A stretch of DNA of 64,000 nucleotides, from the NCBI GenBank assembly GCA_945860535.1, contig CAMAQN010000003.1:1-64000 (forward strand), read 5' to 3'. The stretch's first letter is position 1. Every line of letters begins with the position of its first letter. The notes under the pieces are model-generated. The model was not told where the DNA came from. It saw nothing but the letters and a program-made list of their open reading frames with translations, and did not search any database. The DNA comes from Auritidibacter sp. Marseille-P8566 (GTDB taxonomy: Bacteria; Actinomycetota; Actinomycetes; Actinomycetales; Microbacteriaceae). Below, one piece after another: positions 10,192 to 17,567 of this stretch. A program made the position numbers and the translations under genes.

Positions 10192-10569
10192 GAAACTTCT
10201 TCCATCGACTTTGGAATCATTGAGCTTTTAGATAACTACTTTGAGGTTATCCACGCCCAGGACATGGACCTTTTTGACAAGGTTTTTCACGTTGACTGCA
10301 CCCTTTACGGCGTAAATGACAACCAAACCGTGCTTCGCCCATACCTTGCGTATCGCAATGCGGTGGCCAATCGCCAATCACCTAAAGAACTTGGCAACCC
10401 AAGAAAAGACGAGATTCTAGATTTTGATCAAATCTCCAAGAACATGGCTTGGGCCAAAGTTCAGCTTCAGCAGTTTGGCGGCGTTATGCAGGATTACCTA
10501 AACCTGGTGAAGCTAGATGGCAAGTGGTGGATCATCGCCAAGCTCTATGAGCAGGTTGGCACCTACTAG
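10180..10569 (+). CDS. NTF2-like (SnoaL/lumazine-binding-like) protein
   Basis: A 129-residue protein with the layout of an NTF2 fold: N-terminal helix (IIELLDNYFEVIHAQDMDLF), central SPKELGNPRKDEI, and a C-terminal beta-meander ending YLNLVKLDGKWWIIAKLYE. This resembles the 'putative lumazine-binding' branch of the family. The substrate is unknown. The ATG at 10180 has no clear ribosome-binding site and sits inside a perfect 18-bp palindrome. Its stop overlaps the convergent NlpC/P60 gene by 4 bp. Confidence 0.75.
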   Translation: MHSPETSSIDFGIIELLDNYFEVIHAQDMDLFDKVFHVDCTLYGVNDNQTVLRPYLAYRNAVANRQSPKELGNPRKDEILDFDQISKNMAWAKVQLQQFGGVMQDYLNLVKLDGKWWIIAKLYEQVGTY

Positions 10570-11768
10570 TTAGCAGTTGGTCTTGCTGCGTATGGGAAAA
10601 GCTCACCGTAGCGAACTGGAACAATTCGAACAGTTCTAGCCGGGTTTGGCGCTTCAAGCATCATGCCGCCGCCAAGGTAGATAGCGGTGTGGTACTTATC
10701 CCCCGAGAAACTCGATGACCTAGTCCACCAAATCAAATCTCCGCGCTGAGCATCCTGAAATGGCACTAGCTTCTGATTCGAAGCCATGATGTTGAACTGC
10801 GCGGTTGCCGAGTGCCAGCCGATGTAAACACCAACTGAGGCATAGCTCTTCATCGTGATACCCGAGCAGTCCCAAATATCTGGACCCGAACCACCAAGCA
10901 CGTATCGCTCACCAAGCTGTGCTGAAGCAAAACCGATAGCGCGCTCCACCAAGTCACTGTTTGGTGCGCCAACGGTGTAAAGCTCAGGTGCGGTAGGAGC
11001 ATCTTTGACCGCGTTCTGGCGACGTTCTGCCTCAAGACCTTCGATGCGCTGACGCTCAAGATCAGATGCGGTGTCCTTCAAATTTGCAAGCTGCCCCAAC
11101 ATCGATGCGCGCTGCGACTCTGACTCGTTCACCTTGGCAATAATCGCATCGGCCGCTGCCTTGGCTTCGCGATATAGCTTTTCGGAAGCGGCTCTTCTGG
11201 TCTCAAGTTCGGTCTGAGCGCTAGAGAGCTCAGCAGCAAGAGCCTTGGCGTCAGACTGCTTTTGCATTGCCTGCTCATACATAACCTGGGTGCGCTGGGC
11301 GACTACATCGCTTGCGCCAAGCTGATAGAGCAGCTCGTCGGAACTCTCCGGATTGAAGAAAATCTCTAGGGTGGTGTTGCCGCTGGTGCCTTGGCGATAC
11401 ATTCTGGCCACGATCTGACCCAGCATGGTCTTGGCGTCGCCGGCTTCTTCTTTTGCTGTCTTGACCTTGGCCTCAAGTCCCTCGACCTTGTCCGCCATGA
11501 TCTTTACGGCTTGCTTAGCCTGGTTGTACTGCTCGTTCTTTTGAAGTGCTACCGACTCAAGTGCATCGGCCTCATCCTGCAGGGTGCCAAGAATGCCCTC
11601 GATGCGAGAAATCATTTTCTTTTTCTCTTCGACGTTGCGCTTAGCAGCGGCAACCTCGGCTGCGGTTGGGTAATCCGGAACCGCATAGGCAGGTGAAAGT
11701 GCAAATCCAGTGGCAATCAGCACCATGCCCGCAATGGCAGCGATGACTGATCTAGAGCGCTTTGGCAT
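10566..11768 (-). CDS. Secreted NlpC/P60 peptidoglycan endopeptidase with coiled coil (RipA-like)
   Basis: A 400-residue exported cell-wall hydrolase. It has a signal peptide (basic MPKRSRS, hydrophobic core, cleavage near SPAYA), then a long charged coiled-coil region (about 35-245) and a C-terminal NlpC/P60 domain (about 265-400). That domain carries the catalytic Cys in WDCSG and the His in KYHTAIYLG. This is the layout of RipA/CwlO-type enzymes that cut peptide stems during septation. I use the ATG at 11768, directly behind AGGAGGTGTC, rather than one six codons earlier. Confidence 0.92.
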   Translation of the reverse strand: MPKRSRSVIAAIAGMVLIATGFALSPAYAVPDYPTAAEVAAAKRNVEEKKKMISRIEGILGTLQDEADALESVALQKNEQYNQAKQAVKIMADKVEGLEAKVKTAKEEAGDAKTMLGQIVARMYRQGTSGNTTLEIFFNPESSDELLYQLGASDVVAQRTQVMYEQAMQKQSDAKALAAELSSAQTELETRRAASEKLYREAKAAADAIIAKVNESESQRASMLGQLANLKDTASDLERQRIEGLEAERRQNAVKDAPTAPELYTVGAPNSDLVERAIGFASAQLGERYVLGGSGPDIWDCSGITMKSYASVGVYIGWHSATAQFNIMASNQKLVPFQDAQRGDLIWWTRSSSFSGDKYHTAIYLGGGMMLEAPNPARTVRIVPVRYGELFPYAARPTAN

Positions 11769-11828
11769 GACACCTCCTACCTGCAAATCTAACCCGAACT
11801 TTCAAGTATCACCTGAGAGTTTCCAAAG

Positions 11829-11860
11829 TGTTGCGCAACATGCCTTTTAACGGGTAATGT
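11829..11860 (+). promoter_or_regulatory. Putative promoter of the tRNA cluster, containing a 12-bp palindrome
   Basis: TTGCGC (11831-11836) and TAATGT (11855-11860) are 18 bp apart and could be the -35 and -10 of the tRNA-Glu/Asp/Phe transcript. The -35 lies in a perfect palindrome TGTTGCGCAACA (11829-11840). This is inference from sequence only. Confidence 0.4.
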
Positions 11861-11894
11861 TGTGCCTCGGTGCTTTTGAAGAAGCCAGCTTCGC

Positions 11895-11967
11895 GGCCCC
11901 ATCGTTTAGTGGCCTAGGACGCCGCCCTTTCACGGCGGTAGCACGGGTTCGAATCCCGTTGGGGTCA
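11895..11967 (+). tRNA. tRNA-Glu (anticodon TTC)
   Basis: A 73-nt cloverleaf. The acceptor GGCCCCA pairs with TGGGGTC (one G-U), the anticodon loop CTTTCAC reads GAA/GAG, and the T arm is ACGGG-TTCGAAT-CCCGT. Discriminator is A and CCA is not encoded. It is first of three tRNAs. Confidence 0.97.
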
Positions 11968-11994
11968 CTCGGGCGATGTTGAAAGTACCACTCT

Positions 11995-12068
11995 GGCTCC
12001 GTAGCGCAGTTGGTTAGCGCGCCGCCCTGTCACGGCGGAGGTCGCGGGTTCAAGTCCCGTCGGAGTCG
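11995..12068 (+). tRNA. tRNA-Asp (anticodon GTC)
   Basis: A 74-nt cloverleaf. The acceptor GGCTCCG pairs with CGGAGTC, the anticodon loop is CTGTCAC, the T arm contains GGGTTCAAGTCCC, and the discriminator is G as expected for Asp. CCA is not encoded. Its anticodon arm differs from that of the neighbouring tRNA-Glu by one base. The spacer downstream holds TTCGCT-TATAT-AGCGAA (12070-12086), a possible processing hairpin. Confidence 0.97.
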
Positions 12069-12104
12069 CTTCGCTTATATAGCGAATGGGGAGAATTCTC
12101 TCCA

Positions 12105-12177
12105 GGCTCTGTAGCTCAGTTGGTAGAGCGAACGACTGAAAATCGTTAGGTCACCGGATCGACGCCGGTCGGAGCCA
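12105..12177 (+). tRNA. tRNA-Phe (anticodon GAA)
   Basis: A 73-nt cloverleaf. The acceptor GGCTCTG pairs with CGGAGCC and the anticodon loop is CTGAAAA. The T loop reads ATCGACG, so position 54 is A instead of the usual T; the T stem ACCGG/CCGGT is intact. CCA is not encoded in full. It is last of the three-tRNA cluster. Confidence 0.95.
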
Positions 12178-12196
12178 CCGCACAGAGAGGCGGACA

Positions 12197-13066
12197 GTGA
12201 CGATAATCTTCGGACTACTGTCCGCCTTTTCTTATGGTTATGCCGACTTTGTTGGAGCGCTCGCTGCCAAAAAAGTAAGAGCGATAACTGTCACCACAAT
12301 CGCCTTCATCTTTGGGTTGGGAATTGCAACCGGGCTGAGCCTTTTCGTTGGCGCTAATTTCAGCCAAGCAGCAATCACCTCTGGAATCTATGCCGGCATT
12401 GCCTCTGGCATCGCAATTACCTGCCTCTATGCGGCACTGGCTTTAGGGCCAATCTCCATCGTTAGCCCGTTGACCGCTGTGATTAGCGCAATCATTCCGG
12501 TGGTCTTTGACCTAGCAACAGGTGCAAAGCTTGGGCCTTTTGCACTGGTTGCGATTGTTTTGATTTTGGTGGCTGTGGTTTTGGTGGCATTTGTGCCAGG
12601 ACTTGATTTCCACCTCCCTTCTGCTCGGGCCATGCTCTACTCGATTGGCGCGGGTGTTGGCTTCGCCGGCATCTTCGTTTTCCTTGATGGAGCCCCAAGC
12701 GATAGCGGTCTTGCCACCTTGATCGTGATGCGCATTGTCGGCATTGCGCTGATGTTTGCTGGTTTGGCATACGCATTCTTTAGATACCGCCCAAAGCAAT
12801 TTTTGGAGACCGAGGTCTTTAGCCGATCACTGATCTGGTTGGTACTGCTTGCAGCATTGGGCGATGTGCTTGGCAATGTGTTCTTCCTAGTTGCCACCCG
12901 TGCCGGCGAGTTGGCTATCGCAGCGGTGCTTACTTCCCTGTATCCGGTGGGAACAATCCTGCTTGCGCGTATAGTGCTCAAGGAGCGCATTGCAAAAAGC
13001 CAGTCGCTCGGAATCGTTTTAGCAATTGGGGCATGTGTCCTAATTGCAATTGGAAAACCCGCCTAG
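12197..13066 (+). CDS. EamA/DMT-family transporter
   Basis: A 289-residue integral membrane protein with about ten hydrophobic segments in two homologous halves, as in EamA drug/metabolite transporters. The first half begins FGLLSAFSYGYADFVGALAAKK; the second ends LYPVGTILLARIVLKERIA, the typical end of an EamA repeat. The substrate cannot be read from sequence. The start is GTG at 12197 behind GAGAGG, 19 bp after tRNA-Phe. It precedes an MFS exporter by 11 bp, so the two are probably cotranscribed. Confidence 0.88.
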   Translation: MTIIFGLLSAFSYGYADFVGALAAKKVRAITVTTIAFIFGLGIATGLSLFVGANFSQAAITSGIYAGIASGIAITCLYAALALGPISIVSPLTAVISAIIPVVFDLATGAKLGPFALVAIVLILVAVVLVAFVPGLDFHLPSARAMLYSIGAGVGFAGIFVFLDGAPSDSGLATLIVMRIVGIALMFAGLAYAFFRYRPKQFLETEVFSRSLIWLVLLAALGDVLGNVFFLVATRAGELAIAAVLTSLYPVGTILLARIVLKERIAKSQSLGIVLAIGACVLIAIGKPA

Positions 13067-13077
13067 GTCAGGAAAAA

Positions 13078-14682
13078 ATGTCTCAAACCAAAAACCGCTG
13101 GATCGCTCTGGTCTTTATCTCGATGGCCATCTCACTGGTCATCATCGACGGCACCATCGTCAACACCATCTTTCCTGCGGTCATCGAAGACCTAAACCTC
13201 AGCTCTACTGAGGTGCAGTGGGTTCAGGAAAGCTACGTGCTGGTTTTTGCATCGCTACTTTTGGTTTGGGGATCACTTGCCGACCGCTACGGCCGCAAGC
13301 TGCTATTGGTAGTTGGAATCGTGATTTTTGTTTTGGCTTCGGTATGGGCAGGTAACACCGACAGCGCTGAGACCATGATTTTGGCCCGTGTGATTCAGGG
13401 CATTGGTGGAGCGATGGTTTTGCCAACCACTTTGTCTTTGGTGAATGCAAATTTCGAGGGTAAAGAGCGCGGTATTGCCTTTGCAATCTGGGGTGCCACC
13501 ATCGGTGGAATGGTTGCGGTTGGACCGGTGCTTGGTGGCTGGTTGGCTACCGACTTCAGCTGGCGCTGGGCCTTTTTGATCAACTTGCCACTTGGCGTGA
13601 TCATCGTTGCCGGACTTATGTACTTCCTAGGGGAATCCAAGTCTGAACAGCGCAAGGGCGGCATCGACTGGGTCGGTGCAATCATCTCGGTGGTTATGTT
13701 CTCAACCTTGGTCTTTGGTCTTATTGAAGGTCGCGTCTATGGCTGGTGGGAGCAGACCAAGAACCAGTTTGAGCTCTTCGGTTTTGTTTGGCCATCCGAT
13801 GCCATCTCGGTCATCCCGGTTTCGCTAGCAATCTCTGTGGTGGCGACGGTTCTGTTTGTGCTTTGGGAGCGCAAGCGCGAGGCCGCTCACAAAAACGTGC
13901 TGCTGGATCTAAACCTTTTCCGCATTGCATCGTTTAGAAACGGTTCGATTGCGGCGGCCATCATCTCGATGGGTGAGTTTGGAATCCTGTTTGCAATTCC
14001 ACTTTGGTTGCAGAACGTGCTTGGACTGAGCCCAATTAGCTCCGGTTTGGTATTGCTTTGGCTAGCCGGTGGTGCATTTATGGCATCGGGTATTGGTGGA
14101 GCGCTTTCAGGTAAGTTGCCAGCTCACCGCGCAGTGCAGCTCGGTGTGCTACTTGAGCTAGTCGGTGTTGCCGGTGTTGGCTTCTTCGCTTCCCCTGAGA
14201 TTGGTTGGGTTGGCGTTGCGCCGTTCTTGTTCATCTACGGAATTGGTATCGGTCTTGCAACAGCACAGCTAACCGGCGTGATCATGGTTGATGTCCCGAT
14301 GGAGAAAATCGGTCAGGGTTCTGGCTCGCAGTCCACGGTTCGCCAAATTGGGTCGGCTTTGGGTATTGCGGTTTTGGGTTCGGTGCTTTTCACCGGCACC
14401 CAGATTTCCTTTGAGGACAAGCTTGGTGGTCTAAACGTTGAAACCAGCCAGACTGTGGTCTTGGTTGACGCGGTAGTCGAGTCAGCCGGTGGTGCAATCC
14501 CTCAGCTCAGCGAAGCGCTTCAGGCTCAGCAGGTGCCGCAGGCTGCTGCTGATGAAATCCAGGTTGCCGCGGGTGAAGCATTCACCGAAGGTGCGAAGTG
14601 GGCTTCGTTTGCAGCCGCTTTGTTCTTGCTACTGGGCTTTGCATCGACCTTCAACCTATCGAGTCGAGTCAGGAAAGATTAG
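13078..14682 (+). CDS. MFS drug:H+ antiporter, DHA2 (EmrB/QacA) type
   Basis: A 534-residue exporter with about 14 TM segments. It shows the DHA2 hallmark region around IDGTIVNTIFPAV near residue 22, motif A GSLADRYGRK near 65 and the motif C-like segment GPVLGGWLATDFSWRWAFLI near 150. A soluble insertion near 450-500 precedes the last helix. The start is ATG at 13078 behind AGGAAAAA; an in-frame ATG at 13033 lies inside the EamA gene and lacks a ribosome-binding site. Substrate unknown. Confidence 0.92.
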   Translation: MSQTKNRWIALVFISMAISLVIIDGTIVNTIFPAVIEDLNLSSTEVQWVQESYVLVFASLLLVWGSLADRYGRKLLLVVGIVIFVLASVWAGNTDSAETMILARVIQGIGGAMVLPTTLSLVNANFEGKERGIAFAIWGATIGGMVAVGPVLGGWLATDFSWRWAFLINLPLGVIIVAGLMYFLGESKSEQRKGGIDWVGAIISVVMFSTLVFGLIEGRVYGWWEQTKNQFELFGFVWPSDAISVIPVSLAISVVATVLFVLWERKREAAHKNVLLDLNLFRIASFRNGSIAAAIISMGEFGILFAIPLWLQNVLGLSPISSGLVLLWLAGGAFMASGIGGALSGKLPAHRAVQLGVLLELVGVAGVGFFASPEIGWVGVAPFLFIYGIGIGLATAQLTGVIMVDVPMEKIGQGSGSQSTVRQIGSALGIAVLGSVLFTGTQISFEDKLGGLNVETSQTVVLVDAVVESAGGAIPQLSEALQAQQVPQAAADEIQVAAGEAFTEGAKWASFAAALFLLLGFASTFNLSSRVRKD

Positions 14683-15010
14683 CGTCCGCAAAGTGGCAAG
14701 CCGCATCGTAGATGTACTTGCCTAGACCTTTGCGGTAACCCTCATATGTTTCGTTGAAGCCGGTTGGCAGCACGTAGCTCATCGCGAGCGACTTATAACT
14801 CTCGCGATTTGGCGTCCAAAACTGCAGGCAAAAGTCGTAGTGCTTTTGGATTGCAGCCTGCATTTGATCTGAGCTATGGGAAAGCCCTGCATCGAGATAT
14901 CCAACCATTTCCTGAGTGATCGCATCAAACTGCGCCGCAAACTGCTGGTTCTGCTCTTTGCTATAGCTGTTTTGGTGGTAGCTACCGGCTACAAAACTTT
15001 CATCATTCAT
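14669..15010 (-). CDS. Orphan TipAS-type antibiotic-recognition domain protein
   Basis: About 113 residues resembling the C-terminal TipAS domain of TipA (alpha-helical, globin-like, binds thiopeptides and similar toxins), including SYHQNSYSKEQNQQFAAQFD and a C-terminal NETYEGYRKGLGKYIYDA. There is no MerR DNA-binding domain. The start is set to the ATG at 15010; a longer reading frame to 15139 runs antisense into crcB and has no homologous content. It converges with the MFS gene by 14 bp, so a role in drug binding next to an exporter is possible. Confidence 0.7.
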   Translation of the reverse strand: MNDESFVAGSYHQNSYSKEQNQQFAAQFDAITQEMVGYLDAGLSHSSDQMQAAIQKHYDFCLQFWTPNRESYKSLAMSYVLPTGFNETYEGYRKGLGKYIYDAACHFADANLS

Positions 15011-15053
15011 GATTTCTAGAGCATAGCCAGCAAAGAACCGATAGGTTGTTGAG

Positions 15054-15431
15054 GTGCCAATCAAAGCCAAAATTCTCGGGTATGTTTTCCTGGGCGGAGC
15101 CCTTGGAGCGATGCTCCGATATCTTATTTTTGAGGCCACGGCTGGTTTGGCGAGCTGGCCAACCTATGAGCTAATTGCTCTTTTCATCGTGAATCTCACC
15201 GGTGCATTCTTTTTGGGAATCACCGCTCGATACCCATACTTCCAATCGGAAACCTGCCGCAATCTTTGGGGTGTTGGTTTTGCAGGATCTTTTACGACCA
15301 TGTCAGCGCTCAATCTATGGATCGACTACCAGGGCTTAGGCCTTGAGGTAATTGCCATGTTCGTGGCCGGCTTTGCACTCTATTGGCTCGGGTTTGAACT
15401 TGGTCGCAAGGCTGCGAGGCGGCAAAGCTAA
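15054..15431 (+). CDS. crcB: Fluoride channel CrcB/Fluc, subunit 1
   Basis: A 125-residue protein with four TM segments and family motifs GGALGAMLRY near residue 14, NLTGAFFLG near 52 and GFAGSFTTMSALN near 80. Fluc channels are dual-topology dimers that export fluoride. Here two different subunits are encoded back to back, which usually means a heterodimer. The start is GTG at 15054. It overlaps the next gene as TAATG. Confidence 0.93.
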   Translation: MPIKAKILGYVFLGGALGAMLRYLIFEATAGLASWPTYELIALFIVNLTGAFFLGITARYPYFQSETCRNLWGVGFAGSFTTMSALNLWIDYQGLGLEVIAMFVAGFALYWLGFELGRKAARRQS

Positions 15432-15796
15432 TGCAGTGGTTCTTGGTTTTCATTCTTATTGGAGTTGCCGGCGGAGCTGGCTCGGTGATGAGGGCGCTAC
15501 TTACCCGATTCGATGGCTGGTTGCCGTATGGCCTGTTTCTTGCGAACAGCCTGGCCGCTGGCCTAGTTGGCTGGTTAGTGGTGGGTTCATCTCTGTCCGC
15601 GGGTTACCTAACCCTTACAACCGCTGGTTTTGCTGCCACCGTTGGTTTTGCCGGCGGGCTATCGACCTTCTCAACCGCGATGAAGGCGAGCTTTGATTTC
15701 TATCACCGCGGACGCTTGGTCCAAAGCTCTATCACCATGGTTGGCAATCTATTTATCCCCATCGGTGCGCTCATGCTGGCAGCGGTACTGCGCTAG
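15431..15796 (+). CDS. crcB: Fluoride channel CrcB/Fluc, subunit 2
   Basis: A 121-residue four-TM protein with GGAGSVMRALLTRF near residue 10, NSLAAGLVGW near 40 and GFAGGLSTFSTAMK near 77. The Phe-containing STFST motif is complete here but altered in subunit 1 (TTMSA), as expected if the two subunits specialise within a heterodimer. It starts in the stop codon of subunit 1. Confidence 0.93.
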   Translation: MQWFLVFILIGVAGGAGSVMRALLTRFDGWLPYGLFLANSLAAGLVGWLVVGSSLSAGYLTLTTAGFAATVGFAGGLSTFSTAMKASFDFYHRGRLVQSSITMVGNLFIPIGALMLAAVLR

Positions 15797-15802
15797 CCCT
15801 GC

Positions 15803-15808
15803 TACAAT
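15803..15808 (+). promoter_or_regulatory. Possible -10 element upstream of the DUF3073 gene
   Basis: TACAAT lies just after the crcB stop and about 75 bp before the DUF3073 start. No convincing -35 was found at 16-19 bp, so this is a weak call. Confidence 0.3.
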
Positions 15809-15881
15809 CAACGGCAGAATTCAAAGGTTTCTCTGGGCACCGAAGGGTATCTAGAACACATAGAGATTAAGGGGGCTCGCC

Positions 15882-16100
15882 ATGGGGCGTGGCCGTCAAA
15901 AAGCGAAGAACACCAAGGTTGCTCGCGAGCTGAAGTACTACAGCCCGGCAACCGATTACAACGCGCTCGAAGCCGAACTTGGGCACAAGAGCCCTGAAGA
16001 TGGGCCTGACTATGAAGACAAGTGGGCAGATCTTTACGCCGACGAGGACGAAGAGCCGGCTACCGGCGATGAGCGCACCGTCGAAATCGACGAAGAGTAG
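15882..16100 (+). CDS. DUF3073 small acidic protein
   Basis: A 72-residue protein with a basic N-terminus (MGRGRQKAKNTKVAREL), a central ALEAEL segment and a very acidic tail (YADEDEEP ... EIDEE). This matches the actinobacterial DUF3073 family that lies convergent to purM across the phylum. Function unknown. It has a clear AAGGGGG ribosome-binding site before the ATG. Confidence 0.9.
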   Translation: MGRGRQKAKNTKVARELKYYSPATDYNALEAELGHKSPEDGPDYEDKWADLYADEDEEPATGDERTVEIDEE

Positions 16101-16114
16101 AAACTAAGCCTGCC

Positions 16115-16477
16115 TCACCAGGCGGTAGCGCCAACGACCAAGCCATAAACAATCTCCAGGTTGATTCTGGAATCGGTGTAATCCTCGGTCAGGGCAAAGC
16201 TTTCGCCATCTTCGATGGCAATTCGATAAGACAAATCCGCAGTCTCAATGGCTGCAATTGCCTCGGCCTTAGTCATGCCGACGATCTGGCAGGCCAATAG
16301 CTTGGTCTCAACGTGTTTAGGTGAAAACTGATCCGGAGCGGTGTCACGGAAACACAGCGCATTCGGAGTGCTTCTGGGTTCTGGAGCTGAGGTTGACAGC
16401 TGCTGGCCGACAAAGAAGGCCGAGAAGGTGGTGACTGTTCCAACGATTATTGCCGCAAAGAATTTCTTATTCTGCAT
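16115..16477 (-). CDS. Membrane-anchored I78 peptidase-inhibitor-like protein
   Basis: A 120-residue protein. An N-terminal hydrophobic segment (about 7-25) acts as signal or anchor, followed by a Pro/Ser linker and a small C-terminal domain. The domain opens CQIVGMTKAEAIAAIETA and continues to DYTDSRINLEIVYG, the pattern of the I78/potato-inhibitor-like fold. It is probably extracytoplasmic; an inhibitory function is not shown. The start ATG at 16477 overlaps the purM stop by 11 bp, so it is translationally coupled to purM. Confidence 0.72.
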   Translation of the reverse strand: MQNKKFFAAIIVGTVTTFSAFFVGQQLSTSAPEPRSTPNALCFRDTAPDQFSPKHVETKLLACQIVGMTKAEAIAAIETADLSYRIAIEDGESFALTEDYTDSRINLEIVYGLVVGATAW

Positions 16478-17567
16478 AGTTGCCAACCAGGCGAACCGCG
16501 CCACCGCGAACGCCCTTGGCTTCAGAGATATAGCCAGGCAATTCTGAATCGCAAGGTGTCGACTCGATGATTCCAAGCTGCCAAGCAGGGATTCCGAGCT
16601 CAGAGATCATGCCTTCAATCTCTGAGGCGAAGTCCTTGCGAACCACAACGGCAAAACCCAAACCTAGGTTCCAGGTTGATTCAAAACCATTGAGGTCATA
16701 GCCACCCCAACCTGCCAGCACCCTGAACACCTGGTTTGGACTCCAGCTGCCTCGGTCCACATCTAGCGAAACTGTTTGAGGCAAGACTCGAGAAAGGTTT
16801 GCTGCAATGCCGCCGCCGGTGATGTGGCTCATGGTTGAAATCTGCGCCGAGTAGCGATCGAGCACCTTGTTGAGGACACCGGTGTAAAGCCGGGTTGGCT
16901 CAAGTAATTCTTCGCCAAGGGTTTTGCTGAATTCCGGCACCTGATCGGTGTATTTCAAACCCCGGTCGGCGACGATCTTGCGGACCAGCGAATAACCGTT
17001 GGAGTGAAGGCCAGAAGCCTCAAGGCCAAGTACTACATCGCCAACCTGGACTCGTTCTGCAGAGAGCATCTTGGATTTTTCAACCACACCAACAGCAGCA
17101 CCTGCAACGTCATATTCGTGCTCACCCAAAAGACCTGGGTGCTCTGCGGTTTCGCCGCCAACAAGTGCAACGTCTACCTCTTTGCACGCGCTTGCAATGC
17201 CGCGAACGATCTCTGCGATGCGGGTCGGTTCGATCTTGCCGGTCGCGATGTAGTCGGTCATAAACAAACTGCGAGCGCCGACCACCACGATGTCGTCGAC
17301 CACCATGCCAACCAGGTCCTGGCCAATGGTGTCGTGCTTGTCAATCGCCTGAGCGATAGCGACCTTGGTGCCAACGCCATCGGTTGAGGTGGCAAGAATT
17401 GGGTGGTCGTAGTCCTTTAGAAACTTGGCATCGATCATGCCGGCAAAGCCGCCAACGCCGCCAAGAACCAAGTTGCTGTGGGTAGCGCTAACGGCCGCCT
17501 TCATAAGCTCTACGGCTTTATCGCCGGCCTCGGTGTCGACACCGGATGCAGCGTAAGGATTAGGCAT
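16467..17567 (-). CDS. purM: Phosphoribosylformylglycinamidine cyclo-ligase (AIR synthetase)
   Basis: Closes the imidazole ring in purine synthesis using ATP. The 366-residue protein starts MPNPYAASGVD and contains ATSTDGVGTK near 60, GGETAEHPG near 140 and THITGGGI-type sequence (SHITGGGIAANLSR) near 260. I use the ATG at 17567, which overlaps the purF stop by 8 bp and matches the family start; an upstream in-frame ATG lies inside purF. Confidence 0.96.
   Translation of the reverse strand: MPNPYAASGVDTEAGDKAVELMKAAVSATHSNLVLGGVGGFAGMIDAKFLKDYDHPILATSTDGVGTKVAIAQAIDKHDTIGQDLVGMVVDDIVVVGARSLFMTDYIATGKIEPTRIAEIVRGIASACKEVDVALVGGETAEHPGLLGEHEYDVAGAAVGVVEKSKMLSAERVQVGDVVLGLEASGLHSNGYSLVRKIVADRGLKYTDQVPEFSKTLGEELLEPTRLYTGVLNKVLDRYSAQISTMSHITGGGIAANLSRVLPQTVSLDVDRGSWSPNQVFRVLAGWGGYDLNGFESTWNLGLGFAVVVRKDFASEIEGMISELGIPAWQLGIIESTPCDSELPGYISEAKGVRGGAVRLVGNYAE

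Noticed and set aside
11769-11894. c-di-AMP (ydaO-type) riboswitch before the NlpC/P60 gene
   Set aside because: Such elements often precede cell-wall hydrolase genes, but the space is about 125 bp and lacks the conserved helices.
15011-15053. Fluoride riboswitch upstream of the crcB pair
   Set aside because: Only a short spacer precedes the GTG, and I see none of the conserved pseudoknot sequence; the region mostly codes for the opposite-strand gene.
15011-15139. N-terminal extension of the TipAS-type protein to the ATG at 15139
   Set aside because: The extra 43 residues are basic, antisense to crcB and unlike the domain; the ATG at 15010 gives the expected length.
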